A stretch of 64,000 bases of DNA from Apirhabdus apintestini (lineage in GTDB: Bacteria; Pseudomonadota; Gammaproteobacteria; Enterobacterales; Enterobacteriaceae). The position numbers and the translations under genes were made by a program. Shown here in pieces: positions 9,733 to 20,573 of this stretch. The notes under the pieces are model-generated. The model was not told the DNA's origin. It saw only the letters and a list, made by a program, of their open reading frames with translations, and did no database searches. Position 1 is the stretch's first letter. Each line of letters opens with the position of its first letter. The DNA is taken from contig CP138906.1 in assembly GCA_033977085.1 (NCBI GenBank), forward strand, positions 2,294,001-2,358,000, read 5' to 3'.

Positions 9733-10304
9733 TGCGGTATCCCACCGTAATATGCCCTTGCGGTGGGGTCTCGCCTGGTTCATCCGGGTTAACGCTGTCT
9801 TTAAGCGCATGACGTGAGCTACCGTATATCGTACCAACGTGTTTTGTATCAATTCTGCAGGTTAACAAAACAGAACGACGAAAAGCCGAATAACCCGGAG
9901 CAGTCGGGCAGTCGGGCAGTCGGGCAGTCGGGCAGTCGGGCAGTCGGGCAGTCGGGCAGTCGGGCAGTCGGGCAGTCGGGCAGTCGGGCAGTCGGGCATT
10001 TTCGTCATATACCTGGCGCAGATGTCTATATTTAAAAGCACTACAAGTTAGGGCGTGGGCTCATCATTCAGCATGGCTCTGGCCGCTCAAACTACTTCCC
10101 TAAAGCGTTTACGTTATCACTCTGGTTTGCCGGAGACGAGCATACTCATCGATACCATCCCTGTGGGCGAGGTAAAATAGCGCCAAACGTGGAGGTAAGC
10201 AGGAATATACGCCAGGATTGGACAACCGCTCTTATGCTGTACACGGTCAACTCACCGCAATAATTTGCCATTGATCGGGTAACCCTGCGCTAACAATTTA
10301 TCGC
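9733..10304. other. Intergenic region with microsatellite between ybhC and pgl
   Basis: Just after ybhC lies a CCCACCG...CGGTGGG hairpin (about 9738-9769) without a T-run, a possible weak terminator. The octamer array follows. From about 10037 to 10263 one plus-strand frame stays open for some 75 codons (containing HGSGRSNYFPKAFTLSLWF) but has no start codon at its head. I do not recognise it, and it may be the tail of a lost gene. Genes found here in E. coli (ybhD, ybhH, ybhI, ybhJ) are absent. Confidence 0.5.
9901..9996. repeat. Twelve perfect tandem copies of octamer CAGTCGGG
   Basis: 96 bases of an uninterrupted 8-bp microsatellite, 170 bases downstream of ybhC. Because 8 is not a multiple of 3, all three frames cycle every 24 bases; one encodes a repeating SGSRAVGQ. 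No frame connects it to a recognisable gene. Arrays this perfect are unstable by slippage and are rare in enterobacteria. Confidence 0.97.
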
Positions 10305-10341
10305 AAAAAATACCGCCCTCGCGAAATGAAGAGAGCGGTAT
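10305..10341 (-). terminator. Rho-independent terminator of pgl
   Basis: On the minus strand, ATACCGC...GCGGTAT forms a stem followed by TTTTTT, about 45 bases past the pgl stop. Confidence 0.8.
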
Positions 10342-10386
10342 CGAGGGCGCTATCGCACGCGTAATTGCCGTCAGCAAAGATAATCT

Positions 10387-11382
10387 CTACCGTGCGTTAA
10401 TTAGCACCCACATAGGGCCTTGCCCTACGGCATAGCGCCCCTGTTCCACTAATAGACCCGCAGGTTGAGTAATCTCATATACCGCAATGTGGTGAGACTG
10501 CTGACCCGCTGCAATTAAATAGCGCCCGCTATCATCAATATTAAACCCCCGAGGCTGAATTTCCGTTGGCTGCCAGCCTTCGAGCGCCAGCACACTGCCA
10601 TCCTCAGATACGCTGAATACACTTAACTGGCTGGAGGTTCTGTCACAGGTATAAAGATGGCTCCCGTCGGGTGTGATATGAATATCTGCAGCCCAGCGCG
10701 TACCGGTAAACTCCGGCGGCATCATATCCAGCGTTTGAACGCAGGCGATATCACCGTGCGCATCCTCCAGCTCCCACACATCCACGGTGCTATTAAGTTC
10801 ATTGACACAATAGGCGTATTGACGATTAGGATGGAAAACAATATGGCGCGGCCCGGCGCCTTCAACCGTCCTCACTTCCGCCGGGGTTTGCGGAATCAGT
10901 GCTCCATCATCGCTTAGTGTGAACAGACATATGCGGTCTTGTTTAAGCGCAGGCACCCATAAGGTGCGATTATCCGGAGAGATATTGGCTGAGTGACATC
11001 CGTCTAACCCATTAATAATATCAACCGCCGGCTGAGGCAGCCCGTTAATCAGCGGAGTTACGCTGACGCAACCGGCGTTATAAGAGCCGCAGAAGAGAAA
11101 GCGTCCGGTTTTATCAGTTGAAAGGTGCGTCGGGCTGCCGGGCAGCGCAGCGCGACCGGCTTCGGTCAGCGAACCGTCATCCGGAGCAATACGATAAGCG
11201 ATTACGCTAAACTCCGGGCGCACGCCCACGTATAACCACTCTTTATCCGGACTAATAACCATCGGCTGAACCTGCGCCCCAACGTCTACCACCTGTTGTA
11301 GAACCAAATGACCGTTGCGCTCAAGTTGCCAGACGTGAATTTGCTGGCTTTCCGGGCTGGCGACATAAACAGTTTGTTTCAT
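10387..11382 (-). CDS. pgl: 6-phosphogluconolactonase
   Basis: Hydrolyses 6-phosphogluconolactone in the oxidative pentose phosphate pathway; cytosolic seven-bladed beta-propeller. The protein has 331 residues, the same as E. coli Pgl. Conserved stretches include VASPESQQIHVW, LPGSPTHLSTD, GLDGCHSANISPDNRTLWVP, VEGAGPRHIVFHPN and RWAADIHITPDG. ATG 11382 is chosen over an in-frame start three codons upstream because GAGG lies 7 bases before it. It is convergent with ybhC and divergent from the gluconate dehydrogenase operon. The frame is intact. Confidence 0.97.
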   Translation of the reverse strand: MKQTVYVASPESQQIHVWQLERNGHLVLQQVVDVGAQVQPMVISPDKEWLYVGVRPEFSVIAYRIAPDDGSLTEAGRAALPGSPTHLSTDKTGRFLFCGSYNAGCVSVTPLINGLPQPAVDIINGLDGCHSANISPDNRTLWVPALKQDRICLFTLSDDGALIPQTPAEVRTVEGAGPRHIVFHPNRQYAYCVNELNSTVDVWELEDAHGDIACVQTLDMMPPEFTGTRWAADIHITPDGSHLYTCDRTSSQLSVFSVSEDGSVLALEGWQPTEIQPRGFNIDDSGRYLIAAGQQSHHIAVYEITQPAGLLVEQGRYAVGQGPMWVLINAR

Positions 11383-11587
11383 AAGAGACACCTCAGGATC
11401 GATAGGCCTTGGTCAGCACCTTTAGCAGGCCAGCGTGCACCTGCCAGTAGTACGCAAATCAATCGGTTAGTATAACCTTACGTCCCTAAAATTGCATTGT
11501 TCCTCCCTACGATATCCTGGTAAAAAACAGCGCAGGCAGGCGCTAACAGCCTGTTTTAAGATTTTCTCGTCTCTCACTATTCATACA

Positions 11588-11633
11588 CAAAAAATGCGAT
11601 ACCCCATCACAAAGTGAGGGAATAGCATTTTTC
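11588..11633. terminator. Bidirectional hairpin with A and T tracts
   Basis: AAAAATGC and GCATTTTT pair around an inner CCC/GGG stem. It lies between the divergent pgl and gluconate dehydrogenase genes, so it does not end either one. It may insulate them or mark the end of a lost gene. Confidence 0.55.
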
Positions 11634-11747
11634 CCCGTCATCGTGCGTGGAATCCCGCTATTTTCGTGCGCGTTATTAACATACTAATAACTCAGTCATA
11701 ACCGACCTTGTCGTAACGCGTATAAAAAATACTGACAGGATGATTTC

Positions 11748-12474
11748 ATGAAGCATCGCGAAGATAATGCAGGGATCCCTTCCAGAAGACGTTTTCTCCA
11801 AAAACGCTCACTCTTATTCCACTGGCCGCCGCAGGCAATAGTCTGATGACGACTACAGCCCGCGCAGACTCGCCTAAATCAGAAGGCGTTAGCGCACACT
11901 ATGTTCCCACCTTTTTCAATCTTGATGAATGGCGCTTTATTCTGGCCGCTACTGATAGGTTGATCCCGGAAGATGCCAACGGGCCGGGCGCCGTCAGCGA
12001 AGGCGTACCGGTGTTTATTGATAAGCAAATGGAGCCGCCCTATGGCTATGGGCATCTATGGTATATGCAGCCACCGTTCGCCGATGCGGTTCCTGAACTT
12101 GGGTACCAGTCGAATCTGGTCCCCAGAGAAACCTACCGGCGCGGTATAAAAGCCATTAACGCCTGGTGCCAGCAACAGCATCAGCGCGTATTTGCCGATC
12201 TTGATCGCGCGCAGCAAGAAGCCATTCTTCATCAGCTTGAGAAAGGAAGCCTAAACCCAGACGGGCTTTCCGGCGCAATCTTTTTACGCAACTGCTGGAG
12301 AATACCAAAGAAGGATGGCTTGCTGACCCTCTGCACGGCGGCAACCAAACGCTGGCATCGTGGAGGCTCATCGGTTATCCCGGAGCGCGCGCTGACTATC
12401 CGCAGGTATTAGATAACCCCAATCAACCCTACCCGCTGGGGCCGGTAAGTATTTCAGGAAAAAGGAGCACCTGA
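11748..12474 (+). pseudogene. Gluconate 2-dehydrogenase subunit 3 (small, Tat-exported), two frameshifts
   Basis: Small subunit of the membrane-bound gluconate dehydrogenase; in this family it carries a twin-arginine signal that exports the folded flavoprotein with it. The N-terminus has SRRRFLQ (residues 12-18). A shift near 11805 moves to the frame with the hydrophobic stretch TLIPLAAAGNSL and then TTTARADSPKSEGVSAHYVP. The mature part shows FNLDEWRFILAATDRLIP, PYGYGHLWYMQPPF and LVPRETYRRGIKAIN. A second shift near 12290 leads to LLENTKEGWLADPLHGGN and the end SISGKRST at TGA 12474. Three bases separate it from the flavoprotein gene. Confidence 0.87.
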
Positions 12475-12476
12475 TC

Positions 12477-14251
12477 ATGACGATAAAAAAGATCCCGTAG
12501 ATATTGTCATTGTCGGGTTCGGCTGGACCGGCTCTCTAATGGCCAAGGAACTGGCAAGTACCGGTCTGAAAATCGTTGCGCTTGAGCGCGGTGAACAGCG
12601 CGATACATGGCCTGATTTTGCCTATCCGCGCATCACCGATGAGCTCACCTACGGCATTCGCCTGAAGCTGTTCCAAAACGCCGCAAAAGAGACGGTCACC
12701 GTGCGCCACCGGCCGCGTGATACGGCGCTGCCTTATCGCCGTTTTGGTTCTTTCCTTCCCGGCGATGGCGTTGGCGGAGCAGGCGTTCACTGGAACGGTA
12801 TGCTGTGGCGCCCGCTGGAAGCCGACCTCAAAATGCGCAGCACCGTTATAGAAAAATACGGCGCGGACTTCATCCCGCAGGATATGACGGTCCAGGACTA
12901 TCCTTTCACCAGCGAAGAGATGGAACCTTTTTTCGATAAATTCGAGAAAATCTGCGGCGTGGCCGGGCAGGCGGGGAATATCCAGGGTCAGAAAGTCGAC
13001 GGCGGTAACCCTTTTGAAGCCCCACGGCAAAACCCTTATCCAACTAAGCCCCTTAAACAGCAATATGCCGGCATGCTATTCAGCAAAGCGGCTAAGTCGC
13101 TTGGCTACCACCCTTTTCCGGTCCCGGCCGCCAACTGCAGCGAGCCGTGGACAAATCCCTACGGCGTTCAGCTAGGCGTATGTAATTACTGCGGGTTTTG
13201 TGAGCGTTTCGGCTGTTTTAACTACTCAAAAGCGTCTCCCCAATCCTGCGTACTACCGGCGCTGCGCCAGCATGACAATATTGAACTACGCACCCACTCC
13301 CACGTATTGCGCATCAACACGGACTCAACGGGTAAAAAAGCGACCGGCGTGACTTACATTGACGCCAATGGTCAATTGGTTGAACAACCTGCGGACCTCG
13401 TTATTTTAAGCGCCTTCCAGCTTCATAATGTGCGTTTACTGCTGCTCTCCAACATTGGCAAACCCTACGACCCTGAAACTAACACCGGCGTGGTGGGGCG
13501 CAACTATGCTTATCAAATGAACGGCGGGATATCTCTGTTTTTCAATAAAGACAGTTGGTTTAATCCATTTGCCGCCACCGGCACCACCGGGATGTATATT
13601 GATGAATTCAACGCGGAAAACTTCGACCACTCTGCGCTGGGCTTTATCGGCGGCGCCACGATTTCCGCCACTACCACCGGCGGGCGTCCTATCCAACAGA
13701 TGCCGCTTTCCGCTAAGGCGCCAACATGGGGAGCCGGCTGGAAACAGGCTATTAAAGACAGTTATCTCCACACCATGAATATCGGCTCATCCGGGTCGGT
13801 TATGCCCTATAAGCAGTGTTATCTTGACCTCGATCCTACCTATAAAGACGTTTACGGGCAGCCGCTATTACGCATGACGTTCGATTGGCAACCTAACGAA
13901 CTGAAAATGACTCAGTTCATTGGCGGTAAGGCTGAGGAGATAGCCCAGCGCATCGGGCCAGAGCGCTATGAAATGGGCTTTAAAAAGGATGGCTCGCACT
14001 ATGATGTCCGCCCTTATCAATCTACACACACCACGGGCGGTGCGGTGATGGGCGATAATCCGGCGACCAGCGCAGTGAATAAATATCTTCAGAGCCGGGA
14101 TGTGCCTAATCTGTTTGTTCTCGGCGCCTGCTGCTTTCCGCAAAATCTGGCCTATAACCCGACGGGGATTGTCGGTGCGACGGCGCTGTTTGCCGCCCAT
14201 GCAATCCGGACCCAATATCTTGCCAACCCCGGGCCGCTGGTTCAGGCATAA
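12477..14251 (+). pseudogene. Gluconate 2-dehydrogenase flavoprotein (GMC oxidoreductase), frameshift at codons 2-3
   Basis: Catalytic FAD subunit that oxidises D-gluconate to 2-keto-D-gluconate in the periplasm. After ATG 12477 one base appears to be missing; restoring it gives DKKDPVDIVIVGFGWTGS with the dinucleotide-binding motif GFGWTGS. From 12539 to 14251 the frame is open for 570 residues. Features include GDGVGGAGVHWNGMLWRP, the Cys-rich CNYCGFCERFGCFNY, and the C-terminal GMC region HTTGGAVMGDNPATSAVN to NPTGIVGATALFAA. If the early lesion is real, the 12539 ATG would yield a protein lacking the FAD motif. Second gene of the operon. Confidence 0.88.
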
Positions 14252-14266
14252 CAGAGAGGGATATCT

Positions 14267-15558
14267 ATGACTATCGGATGGAAAACGCTTTTACCGGCGC
14301 TGCCGCTGGCATTATGGGTAAGCACGGTCTGCGCGGCCGCATCGCCGTCACCTGCCGAACCCGGCGCACGGCTGGCAGCGGCTGGCGACTGTATTGCCTG
14401 CCATACGGCGCCGGGCGGCAAGCCCTTCGCCGGCGGCCTGAAAATGACCACTCCGGTGGGGGCCATTTACTCCACCAATATTACCCCGGACAAAGCCACC
14501 GGCATCGGCGAGTACAGCTATGATGATTTCGTCAAGGCAGTGCGCGAAGGGGTGGCAAAAGACGGGCATAATTTGTATCCGGCCATGCCGTATACCTCAT
14601 TTATCAAAATTAACGATGAGGATATGCGCGCGCTGTACGATTACTTTATGGGGCTTAAGCCCGTCCATCAGAAGAATCACGATACGGATATTCCGTGGCC
14701 GCTCAGCATTCGCTGGCCGCTCGCCGTCTGGAATATGGTATTTCACAGCGATAAAACGTTTAAGCCTGACGCCGGGAAAAGCGCGCAGTGGAACCGCGGC
14801 GCCTATCTGGTTCAGGGGCTGGCGCACTGCGGTACCTGCCACACGCCGCGCGGAATCGGTTTTCAGGAAAAAGCGCTGGATCAAACCGCATCGGCGTGGC
14901 TTAACGGTGGGACTCTTGAAGGCTGGCACGCGCCGGATTTAACCGGTAACCCGCATGCCGGATTGGGTAATTGGACGCAGCAGGATATTGTCGATTTCCT
15001 CAAAAGTGGCAGGACCAAAAATGCCGTCGCGTTTGGAGCGATGGCCGACGTCGTCGCCAACAGTACCCAGCATCTGAGCGATGATGACCTGAGCGCAATT
15101 GCCGCTTACCTGAAATCGCTTCCCCGTCGAAAAAGACAGCGGAGGAGGCGCCGGAAACCAGGCGCGACGCCACGACTCAGGCGCTGCTCAAAGGCGATGT
15201 CAGTACCCCAGGCGCCGAGGTATACATGGATAACTGCGCCGCCTGTCACCGGCTTGATGGTAGAGGCTATGCGCGCACCTTCCCCACACTGGCGGGCAAT
15301 TCTGCGGTGCTAAGCGACGATCCGTCATCGCTTATCAGCATCGTCCTGCGCGGTGGAAAGGCGCCGGTCACCCAAGATGCCGTTACCGGCCTCGCAATGC
15401 CCGGCTTTGCCTGGCGTCTGGATGATAAGCAGGTAGCCGACCTGCTTACCTTTATCCGTAACGGCTGGGGCAACCGCGCCGCCCCGGTCACTCCGGACCA
15501 GGTCAAGGAGCTGCGCTCTTTGGTACCACCCGAACCGGAAGCGGCGCAATCGCGGTGA
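14267..15558 (+). pseudogene. Gluconate 2-dehydrogenase cytochrome c subunit, one frameshift
   Basis: Membrane-anchored triple-haem cytochrome c that passes electrons from the flavoprotein to ubiquinone. A signal peptide (LLPALPLALWVSTVCAAA) precedes the first haem motif CIACH (Cys42, His46). The second is CGTCH near residue 190 and the third is CAACH at about 15234. A shift at about 15122, in a C-run after YLKSLP, separates the third haem domain. In the next frame it continues SKKTAEEAPETRRDATT and YMDNCAACHRLDGRGY and ends PEPEAAQSR at 15558. Its last 155 bases lie inside the first copy of a 165-bp tandem repeat. Third gene of the operon. Confidence 0.9.
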
Positions 15559-15898
15559 CAAAAGCCTAGCTTTGCCTGGCGTCTGGATGATAAGCAGGTA
15601 GCCGACCTGCCTACCTTTATCCGTAACGGCTGGGGCAACCGCGCCGCCCCGGTCACTCCGGACCAGGTCAAGGAGCTGCGCTCTTTGGTACCACCTGAAC
15701 CGGAAGCGGCGCAATCGCGGTGACAAAAGCCTAGCTTTGCCTGGCGTCTGGATGATAAGCAGGTAGCCGACCTGCCTACCTTTATCCGTAACGGCTGGGG
15801 CAACCGCGCCGCCCCGGTCACTCCGGACCAGGTCAAGGAGCTGCGCTCTTTGGTACCGCCCGAACCGGAAGCGGCGCAATCGCGGTGACAAAAGCCCG
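15404..15898. repeat. 165-bp tandem repeat, three copies, covering the cytochrome c gene tail
   Basis: Units start at 15404, 15569 and 15734. Copy 1 is the coding 3' end of the cytochrome c subunit plus its stop. Copies 2 and 3 are near-identical and sit between the stop and the terminator. They share CCTGCCTACC where copy 1 has CCTGCTTACC, so they are closer to each other. The unit begins with GGCTTTGCC, and the terminator after copy 3 contains the same GCCCGGCTTTGCC, a plausible recombination seed. Confidence 0.95.
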
Positions 15899-15913
15899 GC
15901 TTTGCCGGGCTTT
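15891..15913 (+). terminator. Terminator of the gluconate dehydrogenase operon
   Basis: AAAGCCCGGC-TTT-GCCGGGCTTT hairpin followed by ATTCTTT, just after the third 165-bp copy. Confidence 0.85.
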
Positions 15914-16029
15914 ATTCTTTGACGGTGCTCCACTCCGATTTAAATTATATTTGCCAGAAAATGTCAACAACGGGTAAAAAGTGATCCACTTACCGTCACC
16001 ACCAACGGTCTAATATTGATCCACCTTGC

Positions 16030-16808
16030 TTACTCAGGATTAGCTTCCGCTATAACCCCGGCCTTTCGTTTCTGCTTCAGTCGATAGCTCTCTCCTTTTA
16101 TCTGGACTACGTGTGAGTGATGTAAGATCCGGTCCAGCATTGCCGATGTCAGGGCTGCATCACCCGCGAACGTCTGGTCCCACTGCCCGAACGGCAGGTT
16201 AGAGGTCAGGATCATCGCGCTCTTTTCGTAACGTTTGGCAATGACCTGGAAGAACAGCTTTGCCTCTTCCTGGCTGAACGGCAGATAGCCTATTTCGTCG
16301 ATGATGAGCAGTTTGGGGGCCATGACACCGCGATTGAGTGTCGTTTTGTAACGCCCCTGACGCTGGGAAGTCGACAGCTGTAACAGCAGGTCCGCTGCTG
16401 TTGTGAAGCGAACCTTGATGCCCGCCCGTACTGCCTCGTAGCCCATGGCTATCGCCAGATGTGTTTTCCCCACGCCCGAGGGGCCCAGCAACACGATGTT
16501 TTCGTTACGTTCGATGAAGCTCAGGGAACGCAGCGACTGGATTTGCTTCTGAGGTGCGCCGGTGGCGAAGGTGAAGTCGTATTACTCGAACGTCTTCACC
16601 GCCGGGAAGGCTGCCATCCGCGTGTACATCGCCTGTTTACGCTGATGCCGGGCCAGTTTCTCCTCATGTAGCAGGTGCTCCAGGAAGTCCATATAGCTCC
16701 ATTCCTGATCCACTGCCTGTTGCGACAGTGCCGGCGCCGCGCCGATAAGGCTGTCCAGCTGGAGCTGTTCAGCAAGCACCATCAGCCGTTGATGTTGTAG
16801 TTCGACCA

Positions 16809-16812
<4 letters not shown>
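16030..16812 (-). pseudogene. istB: IstB helper ATPase of IS21 copy 1, nonsense codon
   Basis: AAA+ ATPase required with IstA for IS21 transposition. Walker A GPSGVGKTH and Walker B LLIIDEIGYLPF are present. A G-to-T type change makes TAA at 16582-16584 (FE-stop-YDF, where copies 2 and 3 have FEEYDF), cutting the product after 76 residues. The rest stays open. The start overlaps the istA stop as ATGA. Confidence 0.9.
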
Positions 16813-17830
<1,018 letters not shown>

Positions 17831-18012
17831 AAGCTCCCCTGTATTCAGAGGAGCAGATTAACCCCTGGATCAGTTTTCAACCGCTGGGGTGGATCAGTTT
17901 TGCACCGTTGGTAACAGAAAACCGTTAACGCCGCGTCTTTACGCGGTTGTATCCGCACGGCGGGCAGGTAATATTTAACCCTTTCCGCTCCTTTATGCTT
18001 ACAGGAATCTCT

Positions 18013-18829
18013 ATGCGCAGGCGCATTATCGCCCTCGATCTCGATGGCACATTACTCACGCCACAAAAACTATTCTCCCGGAATCGCTGACGGCTCTGCA
18101 ACGCGCGCGCGCGGCGGGTTATCAGGTTCTGATTGTCACCGGCCGTCACCATGTGGCTATTCACCCGTTCTATCAGGCACTGGCGCTGGATACTCCCGCC
18201 ATTTGTTGCAACGGTGCCTATATTTATGATTACGCAGCCGGAAGCGTTCTGGAGGGATCGCCGCTATCCCGGAAACAGGCGCGAGAAACCCTCAATTTGC
18301 TGGAAGCCTGGCATATTCACGCGCTCATGTATGTGGACGATGAAATGCTGTATCAAACTCCGGTCGGACACGTTGAGCGAACACAGCGCTGGGCACTTAC
18401 GCTACCAGAACACCAGCGGCCTACGCTGCGCAAGGTCGATTCCTTATTCGCGGCAGTGGATAGCGCGCACGCTATCTGGAAATTCGCACTGACCGGCGAA
18501 GATATCCCCGTCTACAGCAAATCACCCGGCAGATTGAAAGCGAACTTCAGCTTGCCTGCGAATGGTCGTGGCGCGATCAGGTCGATGTCGCCCGGCCGGG
18601 CACCAGCAAAGGTCATCGTCTCGCTCAATGGGTCGCCGCGCAGGGGGCGACGATGAATGAAGTAGTCGCATTCGGAGATAACTATAACGATCTTAGTATG
18701 CTGGAAGCGGCGGGGCTTGGTATTGCGATGGGCAACGCCGACGATGCCATCAAAGCGCGCGCCGATAAAACGATCGGCACTAACGAAGAAAGCAGTATCG
18801 CCGACGCTATCTATCGCTGGCTACTTTAA
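18013..18829 (+). pseudogene. ybhA: Pyridoxal phosphate phosphatase YbhA (HAD family), two frameshifts
   Basis: HAD-superfamily phosphatase acting on pyridoxal phosphate and sugar phosphates in E. coli. Motif I IALDLDGTLLTP is at the start. A shift near 18065 moves to TILPESLTALQRARAAGYQ. The body is open with IVTGRHHVAIHPFYQALALD and ICCNGAYIYDY. A second shift near 18510 leads to CEWSWRDQVDVARPGTSKG and motif IV EVVAFGDNYNDLSMLEAAG. It ends at TAA 18829, three bases from the convergent modC stop. It directly follows IS21 copy 1. Confidence 0.9.
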
Positions 18830-18831
18830 TA

Positions 18832-19888
18832 TCAGGTCGCTATTGAAACGCTTTTTATTTGCGCATACAGCCAAACGTCAGGGCGGATAGCCAGTTCGTC
18901 CCTGGCCCACGGGCTGATGCGCGCCCACAGCGTGCGCCCTTCGACATCAAGCTGAACCTCCACCTGCCCCTGATTGTCCAGGCATGAAACCACGCGGGCA
19001 TGCAGCACATTACGAATACTGCTGTTTACCGGCGGCTGCAGCACCAGGGAAATATCAGAGGATTTAATACGAATTCGCAGCGAAGAGCGCGGCTCTGCGG
19101 ACTGTTGATTAACCCAGAGCCGCTGTGCGCCTAACGCCAGCGCCGTCATGGTATAGTGCGTATGGTGCATAAGTACCGTCGCTTCCAGCACGCTACTCTG
19201 CTGATCTTCAGGCAGCCATGGATACATTACTTCACTGTTCCACACCTCTTCCAGCGGACCAAAGGCTTTCACGGCGCCGTTATCCAGCACCAGGATTTTT
19301 CCGCCAGATGCAGGATCTCCTCCAGAGAATGACTAACATATAGCATCGGGATTTCGATTTCCCGCGCCAGGCGCTGCAGATACGGCAACACCTCACGTTT
19401 ACGTGGAACATCCAGCGAGGCCAGCGGCTCATCTAGCAGCAGAAGCTGCGGTGCCGTTAGCAGCGCGCGGCCAATCGCCACCCGCTGTTTTTCGCCGCCA
19501 GACAGCGTCCAGGGAAAACGCCCAAGCAGCGGCTCAATACCTAACAAATTGACCAGTTTATCAAACTGGCCAGCCATCTCTTTCACCATCCCGTACTTAA
19601 GATTGCCCCGCACCCGATAGTGGGGAAACAGCCGGGCGTCCTGAAATACATAGCCAATGCGCCGTTTCTCCGGGGGTAAAAAATATTTTTCTGCGTATCG
19701 CTCAGCACACGGTCGTTGAGCACAATGCGCCCGGACTGCGGGCGCGTCAGGCCGCTAATGGCATTAATCAGCGAAGTTTTACCTGCGCCGGAAACGCCAA
19801 ATATCGCGGTAATACCTCGCCCCGGCAAATTTTCACTTACCGCCAGCCGGTGACCGCCGAGCGTCTGTTCAAAATCAAGCTCCAGCAC
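18832..19888 (-). pseudogene. modC: Molybdate ABC transporter ATPase, two frameshifts
   Basis: ATP-binding subunit of the ModABC molybdate importer. The start is GTG 19888 (LELDFEQTLGGH). Walker A GVSGAGKTS is followed by a shift near 19672 (C-run), after which the frame reads RRIGYVFQDARLFPHY. The ABC signature LSGGEKQRVAIGRALL and Walker B LLLLDEPLASLD lie in the middle fragment. A second shift in an A/T run near 19300 restores ILVLDNGAVKAFGPL and the C-terminal molybdate-binding (MOP) domain, ending with AQIKSVSIAT. Last gene of modABC. Confidence 0.9.
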
Positions 19889-19891
19889 CGG

Positions 19892-20557
19892 TTATCCCCC
19901 ACGCGCTGGCGGCTTTTACGCGCCAGCCATTCGGCAATCATTAAAGAAACAAGCGCCAGTACTATTGAGATAGCGCACAGGCGGGCAGCGGCGCTTTCGC
20001 CACCGGGCGTTTGAATTAGCGTATACATTGCAGATGGAATAGTACGCGTTTCCCAGGGATATTAGATACAAAGGTGATCGTGGCACCGAACTCCCCAGCG
20101 CACGCGCAAACGCCAGCACCGCGCCAACAATAATACCGGGCAGCATCAAGGGCAGCGTGATAGTGCAAAATACTCGCCAGCGCCCGGCGCCTAACGTGCG
20201 CGCCGCCTGCTCTAAGCGAATATCGACGCTCTCAAGCGCCAGACGTATTGCCCGTACCATTAAGGGAAAGGACATCACCGCCGCCGCCAGCACGGCCCCG
20301 CGCCAGCTAAACGCAAAACTAATGCCAAACCATTCATACAGTAACCGCCCTACCGGCCCGTGCCGCCCCATGGCAATCAATAATAAATATCCGACGACTA
20401 CGGGCGGCAGTACCAGAGGGAGATGGATAATGCCATCAAGCAGCGTCTTTCCCAGGAAACGGCAGCGGACTAAAATCCAGGCGAATAAAATGCCGAAAGG
20501 CAGGCTTATCGCTACGGCAATTGCAGAGACGCGCAGGCTTAAAAAACGGCCTGCCAT
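19892..20557 (-). pseudogene. modB: Molybdate ABC transporter permease, frameshifted
   Basis: Inner-membrane permease. Several hydrophobic segments are clear (VSAIAVAISLPFGILFAWILV, HLPLVLPPVVVGYLLLIAM), and the EAA loop region LEQAARTLGAGRWRVFCTITLP contacts ModC. A shift near 20085 separates FARALG from the next-frame GESAAARLCAISIVLALVSL and IAEWLARKSRQRVG. A further missing G in the run near 19897 is needed to reach the TAA just before modC. It follows modA by 16 bases. Confidence 0.87.
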
Positions 20558-20573
20558 TCAGGGCCACTTAATA

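Noticed and set aside
9814..10035. 73-codon frame with repeating SGSRAVGQ
   Set aside because: It arises from the octamer microsatellite; no homology or ribosome site.
15267..15933. Two minus-strand frames of 189 and 202 codons with a 55-residue internal repeat
   Set aside because: 165 is a multiple of 3, so any stop-free frame in the tandem unit is carried through all copies. They are antisense to the cytochrome c gene tail and have no ribosome site.
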